Positions 1-7,328 are shown, numbered from the stretch's first letter. The stretch is DNA of 9,484 nt from Oscillospiraceae bacterium UBA6409 (GCA_002438575.1 DJPP01000159.1:1-9484), one strand, 5' to 3'. Numbers and translations: made by a program. The notes: a model not told the origin generated them from the sequence alone.

Positions 1-336
1 TCCGTATACCATAAGCCGGTCCCTGGAGGCAAGACCGCCATTACCGATTATAAGGTGCTGGAGACGCGGGGAGAGCTGAGCCTGGTGGAGATCGGGCTGG
101 AGACGGGCCGGACCCACCAGATACGCGCCACGATGGCGGATCTGGGCTGCCCGCTGCTGGGGGACGGCAAGTACGGCCGCGGAGACTTGAACCGTCGGTA
201 CGGCGAGACGAGGCAGGCGCTATATGCCTACAAGCTGACCTTTGACCTGCCCACGGACGCGGGGCACCTGAACTACCTGCGGGGGCAGAGCTTTACTGTG
301 GGAAATGTGCCTTTCCGGGACAGATATTTCGGCTGA
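1..336 (+). CDS. RluA-family RNA pseudouridine synthase, C-terminal part (5' end outside window)
   Basis: This is the end of an enzyme that isomerises uridine to pseudouridine in rRNA or tRNA. The reading frame is open from base 1 to the TGA at 334-336, giving 111 residues of a protein that is normally about 290-320 aa. Family signatures visible are a Y-H-K-P-V-x-G-G-K-x-A-x-T strand near the window start, then G-R-T-H-Q-I-R followed by G-C-P-L-L-G-D-x-K-Y-G, the conserved late block of the RluA/RluC/RluD group. After it come the Q-A-L-Y-A-Y-K-L segment and a terminal block resembling the Firmicutes members. The catalytic aspartate motif (HRLD) lies upstream of the window. The exact paralogue and target uridine cannot be told from this fragment. 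An intrinsic terminator follows 7 nt after the stop, so this gene ends its transcription unit. Confidence 0.93.
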   Translation, partial: SVYHKPVPGGKTAITDYKVLETRGELSLVEIGLETGRTHQIRATMADLGCPLLGDGKYGRGDLNRRYGETRQALYAYKLTFDLPTDAGHLNYLRGQSFTVGNVPFRDRYFG

Positions 337-342
337 GTACCG

Positions 343-379
343 TACAGCGGATGACTTTTGCCATCCGCTGTATTTTTTT
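343..379 (+). terminator. Intrinsic terminator after the pseudouridine synthase
   Basis: A perfect 11-bp stem (343-353 with 362-372) encloses an 8-nt loop and is followed at once by seven T residues (373-379). This is a textbook Rho-independent terminator, 6 nt after the TGA of the pseudouridine synthase gene. It separates that gene from the polyamine-transport operon. Confidence 0.95.
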
Positions 380-401
380 CGGGGAAAAACGGGAAAATCC
401 A

Positions 402-430
402 TTGACTTTCCCGACGCTTTTATATATAGT
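402..430 (+). promoter_or_regulatory. Sigma-A-type promoter of the potAB-CD operon
   Basis: A -35 box TTGACT (402-407) is separated by exactly 17 bp from a -10 box TATAGT (425-430), each one mismatch from consensus. Transcription should start near 437, giving a leader of about 89 nt before potA. Two A-rich copies of GGGAAAA (382-388 and 391-397) lie just upstream of the -35 box, where an UP element would sit, but this is only suggestive. No other promoter of this quality is visible before 4990, so it probably drives potA through the thioesterase gene. Confidence 0.88.
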
Positions 431-456
431 GTACTCGCCATCTTTCGACAGAAACG

Positions 457-476
457 AGCGCGTGAACAGACGCGCT
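457..476 (+). promoter_or_regulatory. Hairpin in the potA 5' leader
   Basis: The predicted leader contains a perfect 7-bp GC-rich inverted repeat (AGCGCGT at 457-463, ACGCGCT at 470-476) with a 6-nt loop. No T-tract follows, so it is not an intrinsic terminator. It could stabilise the mRNA 5' end or take part in translational control; no known riboswitch consensus was recognised in the leader. It may also be neutral in such GC-rich DNA. Confidence 0.4.
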
Positions 477-507
477 GCCGCCGCGCCGGAGGGGGGCTAT
501 TTTACTG

Positions 508-525
508 ATGAATGGAGGAGGATAA
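508..525 (+). CDS. Possible five-codon leader ORF (MNGGG) abutting potA
   Basis: The bases ATG AAT GGA GGA GGA TAA form a minimal ORF whose TAA ends at 525, directly against the potA ATG at 526. Its glycine codons are at the same time the potA Shine-Dalgarno sequence (GGAGGAGG, 514-521). A G-rich run at 488-496 could serve as its own ribosome-binding site, although its spacing to the ATG is at the long end. Any SD followed by TAA could create such an ORF by chance, so translation is unproven. Confidence 0.2.
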   Translation: MNGGG

Positions 526-1668
526 ATGTCCAAAGAGTTGATTCGCCTGCGGGATCTCTGCATGGCGTTTGACGACGAGCTGGTTCTCGATCACATCAAT
601 CTTTACATCAACGATTCCGAATTCCTCACGCTGCTTGGCCCCAGTGGGTGCGGCAAGACCACCACACTGCGGATCATCGGTGGATTCACTACGCCCACCA
701 GCGGCGACGTGACCTTCGACGGCGAGAGGATCAACGATGTCCCGCCCCATAAGCGGCAGATCAACACGGTGTTCCAGAAATATGCGCTGTTTCCGCATCT
801 GGACGTGTTTGAGAATATCGCCTTCGGCCTGCGTATCGCAAAGGTGCCGGAGGACGAGATACGACAGCGTGTCGGTGAAATGCTGGAGGTCGTCAGCCTG
901 AAGGGCTTTGACCGCCGGCGTGTCGACCAGCTCTCCGGCGGTCAGCAGCAGCGTGTGGCGATCGCCCGCGCCCTGGTGAACCGGCCGAAGGTGCTGCTGC
1001 TGGACGAGCCGCTGGGCGCACTGGATCTGCGTCTGCGTAAGGATATGCAGAACGAACTGAAGCGCATCCAGCAGCAGATGGGCATCACGTTTATATATGT
1101 TACCCACGACCAGGAGGAGGCCCTGACTATGTCCGACACCGTGGTGGTCATGGACAAGGGCCGTATCCAGCAGATCGGCACGCCGGAGGATATCTACAAC
1201 GAGCCGAAGAACGCCTTTGTGGCGGACTTCATCGGCGAGAGCAATATCCTCAACGGCACGATGGTGCGGGACAAGGTCGTGAAAATGTATGGCAAGGAAT
1301 TCCCCTGCGTGGACGGCGGCTTCGCCGAAAACGAACCGGTGGACGTGGTCATCCGCCCGGAGGACATCGACATCGTGCCGGTGGAGCAGGGGCAGCTGGT
1401 AGGCACCGTCACCAACGTGACCTTCAAGGGAATGCAATATGATATCATCGTGGATTTCCGCGGCTTCAAGTGGCTGATCCAAACCACCGACCACTCTCCG
1501 GTGGGTGCCCGTATCGGTGTGAAGATCGATCCCGAGGGTTTCCACATCATGAAGAAGAGCGAGTATTCCGGTATGTTCGGCGACTATTCCTCCTACTCCG
1601 AGGAATACGAGGAACTGGCGGACGCCGGCGTTGAGCCGGAAGAGGAGGAGAGCGAGGATGAAGAGTAA
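526..1668 (+). CDS. potA: Spermidine/putrescine ABC transporter ATP-binding protein PotA
   Basis: This is the cytoplasmic ATPase that powers polyamine import; a homodimer should dock on PotB and the PotC part of PotCD. At 380 aa it matches the family length. Visible motifs are Walker [10 protein letters not shown] (residues 38-46), the Q-loop around F-Q-K-Y-A-L-F-P-H, the ABC signature L-S-G-G-Q (136-140), Walker B L-L-L-D-E-P (157-162), the D-loop, and the H-loop histidine H194 in Y-V-T-H-D. A TOBE-type regulatory domain occupies about residues 240-345. The start is set by a strong GGAGGAGG at 514-521. The C-terminus is unusual: about 25 residues rich in Glu, Asp, Tyr and Ser with a run of acidic residues at the very end. 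The DNA coding this tail also supplies the potB ribosome-binding site, and the two genes overlap by 11 nt. Family membership is very secure. Polyamine substrate is inferred from the PotD-like domain downstream. Confidence 0.97.
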   Translation: MSKELIRLRDLCMAFDDELVLDHINLYINDSEFLTLLGPSGCGKTTTLRIIGGFTTPTSGDVTFDGERINDVPPHKRQINTVFQKYALFPHLDVFENIAFGLRIAKVPEDEIRQRVGEMLEVVSLKGFDRRRVDQLSGGQQQRVAIARALVNRPKVLLLDEPLGALDLRLRKDMQNELKRIQQQMGITFIYVTHDQEEALTMSDTVVVMDKGRIQQIGTPEDIYNEPKNAFVADFIGESNILNGTMVRDKVVKMYGKEFPCVDGGFAENEPVDVVIRPEDIDIVPVEQGQLVGTVTNVTFKGMQYDIIVDFRGFKWLIQTTDHSPVGARIGVKIDPEGFHIMKKSEYSGMFGDYSSYSEEYEELADAGVEPEEEESEDEE

Positions 1669-2512
1669 GCTCTCCCGTTTCGCCGTGCCCTATGTGGTGT
1701 GGATGGCTGTTTTTGTAGTAGCCCCCATCATTATCATGGTGGTATATGCCTTCGCCGGCAGCGAGGGCGGCTTCACACTGGACAACTTTGTCCAGATGGG
1801 CGGTTACGCAGCCGTGTTCGGCCGTTCCTTCAAGCTGGCGCTGATCGCCACGGCGATCTGCCTGCTGCTGGGCTACCCCGTGGCCTATCTCCTCAGCCGT
1901 GAGGGCGAACGCTTCCGCCGCACGGCCATGGTATTGATCATGCTGCCCATGTGGATGAACTTCCTGCTGCGGACCTATTCCTGGATGACCATTCTGGAGA
2001 ACAACGGCCTGCTGAACCAGCTGTTCCAAAAGCTGGGCATCATCGCCTTGTACAACCACCTGACGGGCAGCAGCCTGGAGTATTTTACCATGATCGACAC
2101 CCAGGGCGCTGTGGTGCTGGGTATGGTCTATAACTACCTGCCCTTTATGATCCTACCCATCTACTCTGTGATCTGCAAACTGGACCACTCCCTTTTGGAG
2201 GCGGCGCGAGATCTGGGTGCCAACACGCTGACCGTGTTCCGCAAGGTCATCCTGCCCCTGAGTCTGCCGGGTGTGCTGTCCGGCATCACCATGGTGTTCG
2301 TACCTTCCGTGTCCACGTTCGCCATCAGCCGTATGCTGGGCGGCGGCACGGAGCTGCTGCTGGGCGATCTGATCGAACGGCAGTTCCTGGGCGGGGCCTA
2401 TAACCCGCAGCTGGGTGCGGCTATTTCCCTGGTGATGATGCTGATCGTCGTTGTCTGTATGCTGGTGATGAATCGCTTTGGCGAGGGCGAGGAACAGGCG
2501 GTGATGCTATGA
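1658..2512 (+). CDS. potB: Spermidine/putrescine ABC transporter permease PotB
   Basis: This is one of two membrane subunits forming the translocation pore, 284 aa, close to the usual length. About six hydrophobic segments are seen at roughly residues 10-31, 60-80, 88-110, 145-170, 200-220 and 247-270. The cytoplasmic EAA coupling loop that contacts PotA begins at E181 (E-A-A-R-D-L-G, with the conserved glycine) and runs into F-R-K-V-I-L-P. I chose the ATG at 1658 because AGGAGG (1643-1648) sits 9 nt upstream and the protein then begins with a short basic segment before the first membrane span; an upstream in-frame TTG at 1631 would add nine mostly basic residues and has no better support. 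The gene overlaps potA by 11 nt and potCD by 4 nt (ATGA), so the three are probably translationally coupled. Confidence 0.96.
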   Translation: MKSKLSRFAVPYVVWMAVFVVAPIIIMVVYAFAGSEGGFTLDNFVQMGGYAAVFGRSFKLALIATAICLLLGYPVAYLLSREGERFRRTAMVLIMLPMWMNFLLRTYSWMTILENNGLLNQLFQKLGIIALYNHLTGSSLEYFTMIDTQGAVVLGMVYNYLPFMILPIYSVICKLDHSLLEAARDLGANTLTVFRKVILPLSLPGVLSGITMVFVPSVSTFAISRMLGGGTELLLGDLIERQFLGGAYNPQLGAAISLVMMLIVVVCMLVMNRFGEGEEQAVML

Positions 2513-4497
2513 GACAGAGAAAGGGCAACTCCGTCGGCGATCGCCTGCTGATGATCCTGGTGGGCCTGTTCCTGTACGCGCCTATCATCATCCTGATCGT
2601 CTTTTCCTTCAACGCCGGCAACAGCTCCAGTGTGTGGAAGGGCTTTTCCCTCCACTGGTATGCCGAGCTGCTGAACGACCGGCTCATTATGCACAGCGTG
2701 TATACCACGCTGCTGGTATCCCTGCTGGCTACCGTCATCGCCACCGTGGCAGGCACCTTTGCCGCTATCGGCTTTTACGGTATGCGCCGCCGGGCGCGCA
2801 CCGGGCTGATGGCCGTGAACAATATCCCCATGATGAACGCGGACATCGTCACCGGTGTCAGCCTGTGCCTGCTGTTCGTGGTGTTCTTCAACGGCTGGCA
2901 CAGCTTTGCCGTGTGGGTCAACGGCTGGCAGTCACTGGTGGTGCTGCCTGAGCGACTGACCTTGGGCTTCGGCACGCTGCTGATCGCCCACATCTGCTTC
3001 AACATCCCCTACGTCATTTTGTCCGTGGGGCCCAAGCTGCGGCAGATGGACCGCAATCTGGTCGATGCGGCCCAGGACCTGGGCTGCACCTGGATGCAGG
3101 CCTTCTGGAAGGTCATCATCCCGGAGATCAAGCCCGGCATCGTCTCCGGTGCGCTGACGGCCTTCACTATGTCCATCGATGATTTCATCATCAGTTACTT
3201 CACGGCGGGCACGTCCTCCTCCACGCTGGCCATGACCATCTACGGCATGACAAAGAAGCGCGTCAGCCCGGAGATCAACGCCGTGTCCACGCTGTTGTTC
3301 GTCACGGTCATCATCCTGCTGGCTATCATCAACCTGCGGGAGAACCGCGCCGAGCACCACCGCAGTGTCCATCATGAAAGCGCGGCCCCCGCCCCCACGC
3401 CGAAGAAGCATCCCGGCTTGGGCAAGAAGATCGGGGCCGGCGCCATGGCCTGCGTGCTGCTGGCGGTGCTGATCGCCACCGGCACCGCGGCCCGCAGCGA
3501 GCGCGTGGTCAACGTGTGCTCCTGGGGCGAGTATATCGACGAGTCCCTGATTACCGAATTCGAGGAGCAGACCGGCATCCGTGTGAACTACCAGACCGCC
3601 GAGAGCAACGAGGCCCTGTACTCCCTCATCAAGATGGGCGGCGCGGACTTTGATGTGATCGTGCCCTCCGACTATATGATCGCCCGGCTGATCCAGGAGG
3701 ATATGCTGGCGGAGCTGGACTACGATGCCATCCCCAATTTCCAACTGATGGACCCCCAGTTCACCCACCTGAGCTTTGACCCGGAGAACAAGTACACCGT
3801 GCCCTACACCTGGGGCAGCGTGGGCATTATCTACAACACCACTATGGTGGATGAGCCCATCACCAGCTGGGGCGCTATGTTCGATGAGCAGTACGCCGGA
3901 CAGGTGCTGATGATCAACAATTCCCGCGATGCGCTGATGGCCGCCCTATGCTATCTGGGCTATGACATCAACACCACCGACGAGGCGCAGCTGACCGAGG
4001 CCTTTGAACTGGTGAAGAATGCCAAGGACAAAGGCGTGTATCAGGCCTTCGTCATGGATGAGGTGTTCGGCAAGATGGAGGGAGGCAACGCGGCTATCGC
4101 CATGTACTATGCCGGCGACTATCTGACCATGCTGGAGAATAACGAGGACCTGGCCTTCGTCATTCCCGAGGAGGGCAGCAACTGGTTTGTGGATGCCATG
4201 TGTGTGCTCAAGTCCAGCCAGCATAAGGACGAGGCCTATGAGTGGATCAACTTTATCGCCTCTACCGACAGCAACCTGGCCAACATGGACTATATCTGGT
4301 ACGCCTCTCCCAACGCCGAGGCGCTGGCGGAGTATCCCGCGTACTACGAGGAGCAGTATGGCGAGCCGCTGGACGAGGAGATTTACAACATCATGGCCAT
4401 TCCCGACGAGGTGCGGGCGCGCTGCGAGCTGTATATCAACCTACCGCAGGAGACGCTGAAGTTCTATGATAAGCTGTGGACGCAATTAGGCGTATAA
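2509..4497 (+). CDS. potCD: PotCD fusion: polyamine permease joined to its substrate-binding protein
   Basis: This single 662-aa frame combines PotC (about residues 1-282) and PotD (about 329-662). The PotC part has about six membrane segments and an EAA loop starting at D186 (D-A-A-Q-D-L-G). A basic, His/Pro/Ala-rich linker (about 277-307) leads into an added hydrophobic segment (308-328). This is needed because the PotC C-terminus is cytoplasmic while PotD must face outside; it acts as an uncleaved anchor. PotD homology begins at V333. Compared from memory with E. coli PotD, pocket residues appear as W339, Y342, S387, Y389, D474 (Glu171 site) and D562 (Asp257 site), while the Asp168 site is N471. 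There is no lipobox, so the binding domain is tethered by the permease rather than by a lipid. Translation starts within the potB stop (ATGA overlap). Polyamine specificity is likely; the preference between putrescine and spermidine cannot be assigned. Confidence 0.95.
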   Translation: MRQRKGNSVGDRLLMILVGLFLYAPIIILIVFSFNAGNSSSVWKGFSLHWYAELLNDRLIMHSVYTTLLVSLLATVIATVAGTFAAIGFYGMRRRARTGLMAVNNIPMMNADIVTGVSLCLLFVVFFNGWHSFAVWVNGWQSLVVLPERLTLGFGTLLIAHICFNIPYVILSVGPKLRQMDRNLVDAAQDLGCTWMQAFWKVIIPEIKPGIVSGALTAFTMSIDDFIISYFTAGTSSSTLAMTIYGMTKKRVSPEINAVSTLLFVTVIILLAIINLRENRAEHHRSVHHESAAPAPTPKKHPGLGKKIGAGAMACVLLAVLIATGTAARSERVVNVCSWGEYIDESLITEFEEQTGIRVNYQTAESNEALYSLIKMGGADFDVIVPSDYMIARLIQEDMLAELDYDAIPNFQLMDPQFTHLSFDPENKYTVPYTWGSVGIIYNTTMVDEPITSWGAMFDEQYAGQVLMINNSRDALMAALCYLGYDINTTDEAQLTEAFELVKNAKDKGVYQAFVMDEVFGKMEGGNAAIAMYYAGDYLTMLENNEDLAFVIPEEGSNWFVDAMCVLKSSQHKDEAYEWINFIASTDSNLANMDYIWYASPNAEALAEYPAYYEEQYGEPLDEEIYNIMAIPDEVRARCELYINLPQETLKFYDKLWTQLGV

Positions 4498-4554
4498 AAT
4501 ATGAACATGAACTGCGTGCAGGCAAGAGATGCTTTCGAATTGGGAGGATATACT

Positions 4555-4953
4555 ATGATCGAAGTCGGCATGACCTATACCGCTGAAAAGACCGTCACCC
4601 CGGATATGACCGCCAAGGCCATCGGCTCCGGCGGGCTGGAGGTGTTCGGCACCCCATTTATGATGGGCTTGATGGAGTACGCCGCCATGCAGTGCGTGCA
4701 GCCGGAGCTGCCGGAGGGCAAAGGTACCGTGGGCGTGGAGATCAGCTCCAGCCACCTGGCGCCCACGCCGGTGGGCATGAAGGTGTCCGCCACCGCCGAG
4801 GTGACGGGTATCTCCGCCAACGGCAAGATGATCACCTTCAAGGTCACGGCCCACGATGCCGAGGGCCTGATCGGCGAGGGTACCCACACCCGCGCCGTCA
4901 TCGACAACGCCCGATTTCTGCAAAAGTGCAACGACAAGCTATCGCGTGTGTAA
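4555..4953 (+). CDS. FlK-type hotdog-fold acyl-CoA thioesterase
   Basis: This 132-aa protein belongs to the thioesterase family typified by the fluoroacetyl-CoA thioesterase FlK. The catalytic residues of FlK (Thr42, Glu50, His76) have counterparts T33, E41 and H67 with identical spacing (8 and 26 residues), in the contexts G-T-P-F-M-M-G-L-M-E and S-S-S-H-L-A-P-T-P-V-G. It should therefore hydrolyse an acyl-CoA or similar thioester in the cytoplasm. The natural substrate is unknown, and fluoroacetyl-CoA is unlikely in this setting. I chose the ATG at 4555 because GGGAGG (4542-4547) lies 7 nt upstream; an in-frame ATG at 4501 would add 18 residues that do not resemble the family and has only a weak ribosome-binding site. 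It lies 57 nt after potCD with no terminator or clear promoter between, so it is probably the last gene of the pot operon. Confidence 0.9.
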   Translation: MIEVGMTYTAEKTVTPDMTAKAIGSGGLEVFGTPFMMGLMEYAAMQCVQPELPEGKGTVGVEISSSHLAPTPVGMKVSATAEVTGISANGKMITFKVTAHDAEGLIGEGTHTRAVIDNARFLQKCNDKLSRV

Positions 4954-4991
4954 AAGGAAAAAGGCCGCCCGGGAGGGCGGCCTTTTTCCTT
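4954..4991 (+). terminator. Strong intrinsic terminator closing the pot operon
   Basis: A perfect 17-bp inverted repeat (4954-4970 with 4975-4991) with a 4-nt loop begins at the base after the thioesterase TAA. Its core is a GC-rich 8-bp stem (GGCCGCCC/GGGCGGCC) flanked by five A residues upstream and five T residues downstream. The symmetry means it could terminate on either strand, although every gene here is on the + strand. Confidence 0.96.
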
Positions 4992-5018
4992 GTCATAGGC
5001 GGCGGTATTTGATATAAT
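4990..5018 (+). promoter_or_regulatory. Extended -10 promoter for comEC-holA-rnmV
   Basis: TTGTCA (4990-4995) and a perfect TATAAT (5013-5018) are 17 bp apart, with TG at 5010-5011 forming an extended -10 element. Transcription should begin near 5025, leaving a leader of about 29 nt. The first two bases of the -35 box are the last two bases of the preceding terminator stem, so the two transcription units are packed back to back. Confidence 0.87.
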
Positions 5019-5053
5019 AAACCAACACGATCATCGGGGGGAGGAGAGAGGAT

Positions 5054-7327
5054 ATGCGCGTGCTGGCCACCATCGGGTTTTCCTTCTCTGCCGGTGTCTT
5101 TCTGGCGGCATTGCTGCCCTGGAACGGCTGGCAACTGTACGCCGCCGGCGCTGTGGCGCTGCTGGCGTTGGCGTGGTTGTTTGCCGCGCGGGGGCGGAAA
5201 TACTTCCGCCGGGGGCTGCTGATCCTGCTGCCGCTGGCGGTATCGCTGGCCTACTTTGCAGGGTACGACCACATGGTGCGTCAGCCGGTAGAGGACCGCT
5301 GCGGCGCGGCGTCAGAGTTTGCTGCCACCATTTGCGACTGGCCGCAGGCCACGGAGCGCGGCGCCAAGGTCACGGTGGAGCTGGAGGGCTATCATCGGGC
5401 CAGGGCCGTGCTGTATGGCGAAGCGGAGCTGCTGGAGGCCCGACCGGGCGACACGGTCACAGGCACGGCCCAGTGGCAGTCTGCCGCCCATTTCGACAGC
5501 GATGATGTGACCCATTTTAACGCCAGGGGCGTGTATGCGTTGCTGTATGGCCGTGAGGACGTCCGCCTGTCGGCGGGTGATGGGGATGCCCTGCGCTGGC
5601 TGCCCCAGCGGGCGGGCAAAGCTTTCCGCGAGAAGGTGGCCGCTATCTGGGATGACGCGCGTGTCAGCGGATTTCTGACAGCGGAGCTTACCGGGGACAA
5701 GTCCGCTATGGACGACGGAGACTATCTGGCCATGCAGGAGACGGGCCTGGCGCATCTGTTCGCGGTGTCCGGCCTGCACTGCGCTTTTCTGGTGACGCTG
5801 CTGGCGCTGCTGATCTCCCGGCGACAGAGACTGCTGTGTGCTGTGACCATTCCGCTGCTGCTGTTTTACATGGTGATGGTGGGCATGAGCCCCTCGGTGG
5901 TCCGCGCCTGCATCATGCAGATATTCCTGCTGATCGCGCCGCTGTTCCGGCGTGGCAGCGACCCCCTGACCAGCCTGGCTGCCGCGCTGCTGGTGATCCT
6001 GCTGTGCAATCCCTTTGCCGCGGCCAGCGTCAGCTTGCAGCTGAGCTTTTCCGCCACGCTGGGAATGGTGCTGCTGTCGCCCCGGCTGTACAAGCTGCTG
6101 ACCGGGTGGTATAAGGGCAAATGCCGTCCGCTGCGGGCCGCGTTGTGCTTCGTTGCGGCGAACCTGTCCGCCACCCTCAGTGCCGTGGTGTTCACTGCCC
6201 CGCTGACAGCCTGGTATTTCCGCATTTTCGTGCTGGTAGCACCGCTGTCCAGCCTGCTGGCGGTGCCTGCGGCGGGATGGAGCTTCATGGCCGCCTTTGT
6301 AACAGCACTGTTGGGTTTTGTGTGGCTGCCGCTGGCCCGCCTGCTGGGTTGGATCTCCTGGGTACTGGTGAGGTACATCCTGTGGATCGCTAACGGTATG
6401 ATGTCCTGGCGTTATCACGCGGTGTATTTCACCAATCCCTATCTCATCTACTGGCTGCTGTTTTTGTACGCGGCCTTTATCGGCTGTGCCGCCACGCCGG
6501 ACGGCAAGCGGAAATACCTGCTGGCATCGGCATTGTCGGTGCTGACGCTGACGGCGGCCATCTGGGTCAACCGTCAGGACTATCAGTACGGCGTACTGAC
6601 CGCCCTGACGCTGGATGTGGGACAGGGTGAGAGCGTCATTCTGACCTCCGGCGGTGAGATGGCACTGGTGGACTGCGGCAGCAGCAACAGCTATAAAGAC
6701 CCCGGCGGTCTGGCTGCCGACACGCTGCACAGCATGGGCGTCCGGGAACTGAGCGCTGTGGTGGTGACCCACTACCACGCCGATCACACCAACGGTTTGT
6801 ACGAGGTGCTGCGCCGTATCCCGGTGCAGACGATCTACCTGCCGGATATCGAGGATGAGTATGGCGTTCGGGAACGTCTGGTGTCGCTGGCGGAGGAGAA
6901 GGGCGTACAGGTGACCTATGTGACGAAGGAGACGGCCGATATGCTGGGCGATACCGTTTTGACCATCTATCCGCCGGTGCAGTCCGGCGGTGATCTGAAC
7001 GAGCTGGGCCTGACTGCACTGGCCAGCGCCGGAGACTTTGATTTGCTCATTACCGGCGATATGTCCGGCAGTACCGAGAAAAAGCTGGTGGAAACCTATG
7101 CTTTGCCGGATATAGAGGTGCTGGTGGTCAGCCACCACGGCTCCCGGTATAGCTCAAATATACGCTTTTTGAAGGCGGTGATGCCGGAGGCGGCGGTCAT
7201 CAGTGTGGGCGATAACAACTATGGCCACCCGTCGGAGGAGACGCTCCAACGGCTGCTGGCAGTGGGGGCGGATATCTGGCGCACAGACCAGCAGGGTACC
7301 ATCCGCATCACCGTGAACGGAGGATAA
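5054..7327 (+). CDS. comEC: DNA internalisation competence protein ComEC/Rec2
   Basis: ComEC forms the membrane channel that carries single-stranded DNA into naturally competent cells. At 757 aa it is near the B. subtilis length. Order of parts: three membrane segments (about 5-22, 27-45, 53-70); an extracellular DUF4131/OB-like region (about 75-190); the multi-span Competence domain (about 210-490) containing T-G-L-A-H-L-F-A-V-S-G-L-H; and a C-terminal metallo-beta-lactamase-like domain (about 518-757). That last domain has L-D-V-G-Q-G-E, the zinc motif H573-x-H575-x-D577-H578, D669 in I-T-G-D, and S-H-H-G-S (693-697). The metal site looks intact, which fits the nuclease role proposed for this domain. 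The start is set by a long GGGGGGAGGAGAGAGGA run just upstream. comEA and comEB are not adjacent. The gene ends 1 nt before holA. Identity is secure; whether the organism is actually competent is not shown. Confidence 0.96.
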   Translation: MRVLATIGFSFSAGVFLAALLPWNGWQLYAAGAVALLALAWLFAARGRKYFRRGLLILLPLAVSLAYFAGYDHMVRQPVEDRCGAASEFAATICDWPQATERGAKVTVELEGYHRARAVLYGEAELLEARPGDTVTGTAQWQSAAHFDSDDVTHFNARGVYALLYGREDVRLSAGDGDALRWLPQRAGKAFREKVAAIWDDARVSGFLTAELTGDKSAMDDGDYLAMQETGLAHLFAVSGLHCAFLVTLLALLISRRQRLLCAVTIPLLLFYMVMVGMSPSVVRACIMQIFLLIAPLFRRGSDPLTSLAAALLVILLCNPFAAASVSLQLSFSATLGMVLLSPRLYKLLTGWYKGKCRPLRAALCFVAANLSATLSAVVFTAPLTAWYFRIFVLVAPLSSLLAVPAAGWSFMAAFVTALLGFVWLPLARLLGWISWVLVRYILWIANGMMSWRYHAVYFTNPYLIYWLLFLYAAFIGCAATPDGKRKYLLASALSVLTLTAAIWVNRQDYQYGVLTALTLDVGQGESVILTSGGEMALVDCGSSNSYKDPGGLAADTLHSMGVRELSAVVVTHYHADHTNGLYEVLRRIPVQTIYLPDIEDEYGVRERLVSLAEEKGVQVTYVTKETADMLGDTVLTIYPPVQSGGDLNELGLTALASAGDFDLLITGDMSGSTEKKLVETYALPDIEVLVVSHHGSRYSSNIRFLKAVMPEAAVISVGDNNYGHPSEETLQRLLAVGADIWRTDQQGTIRITVNGG

Positions 7328-7328
7328 C

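Noticed and set aside
502..1545. 347-codon open frame on the - strand opposite potA
   Set aside because: It is a compositional shadow of potA, with no plausible ribosome-binding site or family match, and potA has all ABC ATPase motifs.
1631..1657. TTG upstream start for potB
   Set aside because: The ATG at 1658 has a well-spaced AGGAGG and gives a standard PotB N-terminus. The extra basic residues are a by-product of the potA tail in another frame.
3451..3453. Cys315 as a lipoprotein attachment site for PotD
   Set aside because: The cysteine lies inside the hydrophobic segment, is followed by more hydrophobic residues and is not preceded by a lipobox, so a membrane anchor explains it better.
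2932..3768. 278-codon open frame on the - strand opposite potCD
   Set aside because: It is a shadow rich in His, Asp and Gly that crosses the PotC/PotD junction. It gives no reason to doubt the fusion.
4501..4554. Upstream ATG start for the thioesterase
   Set aside because: The added 18 residues do not resemble the family, and the SD at 4542-4547 points to the ATG at 4555.
5312..7138. 608-codon open frame on the - strand opposite comEC
   Set aside because: Its translation is rich in Gln, His, Arg and Gly with no recognisable domain, and comEC on the + strand is clearly real. Long antisense frames are expected in GC-rich genes.
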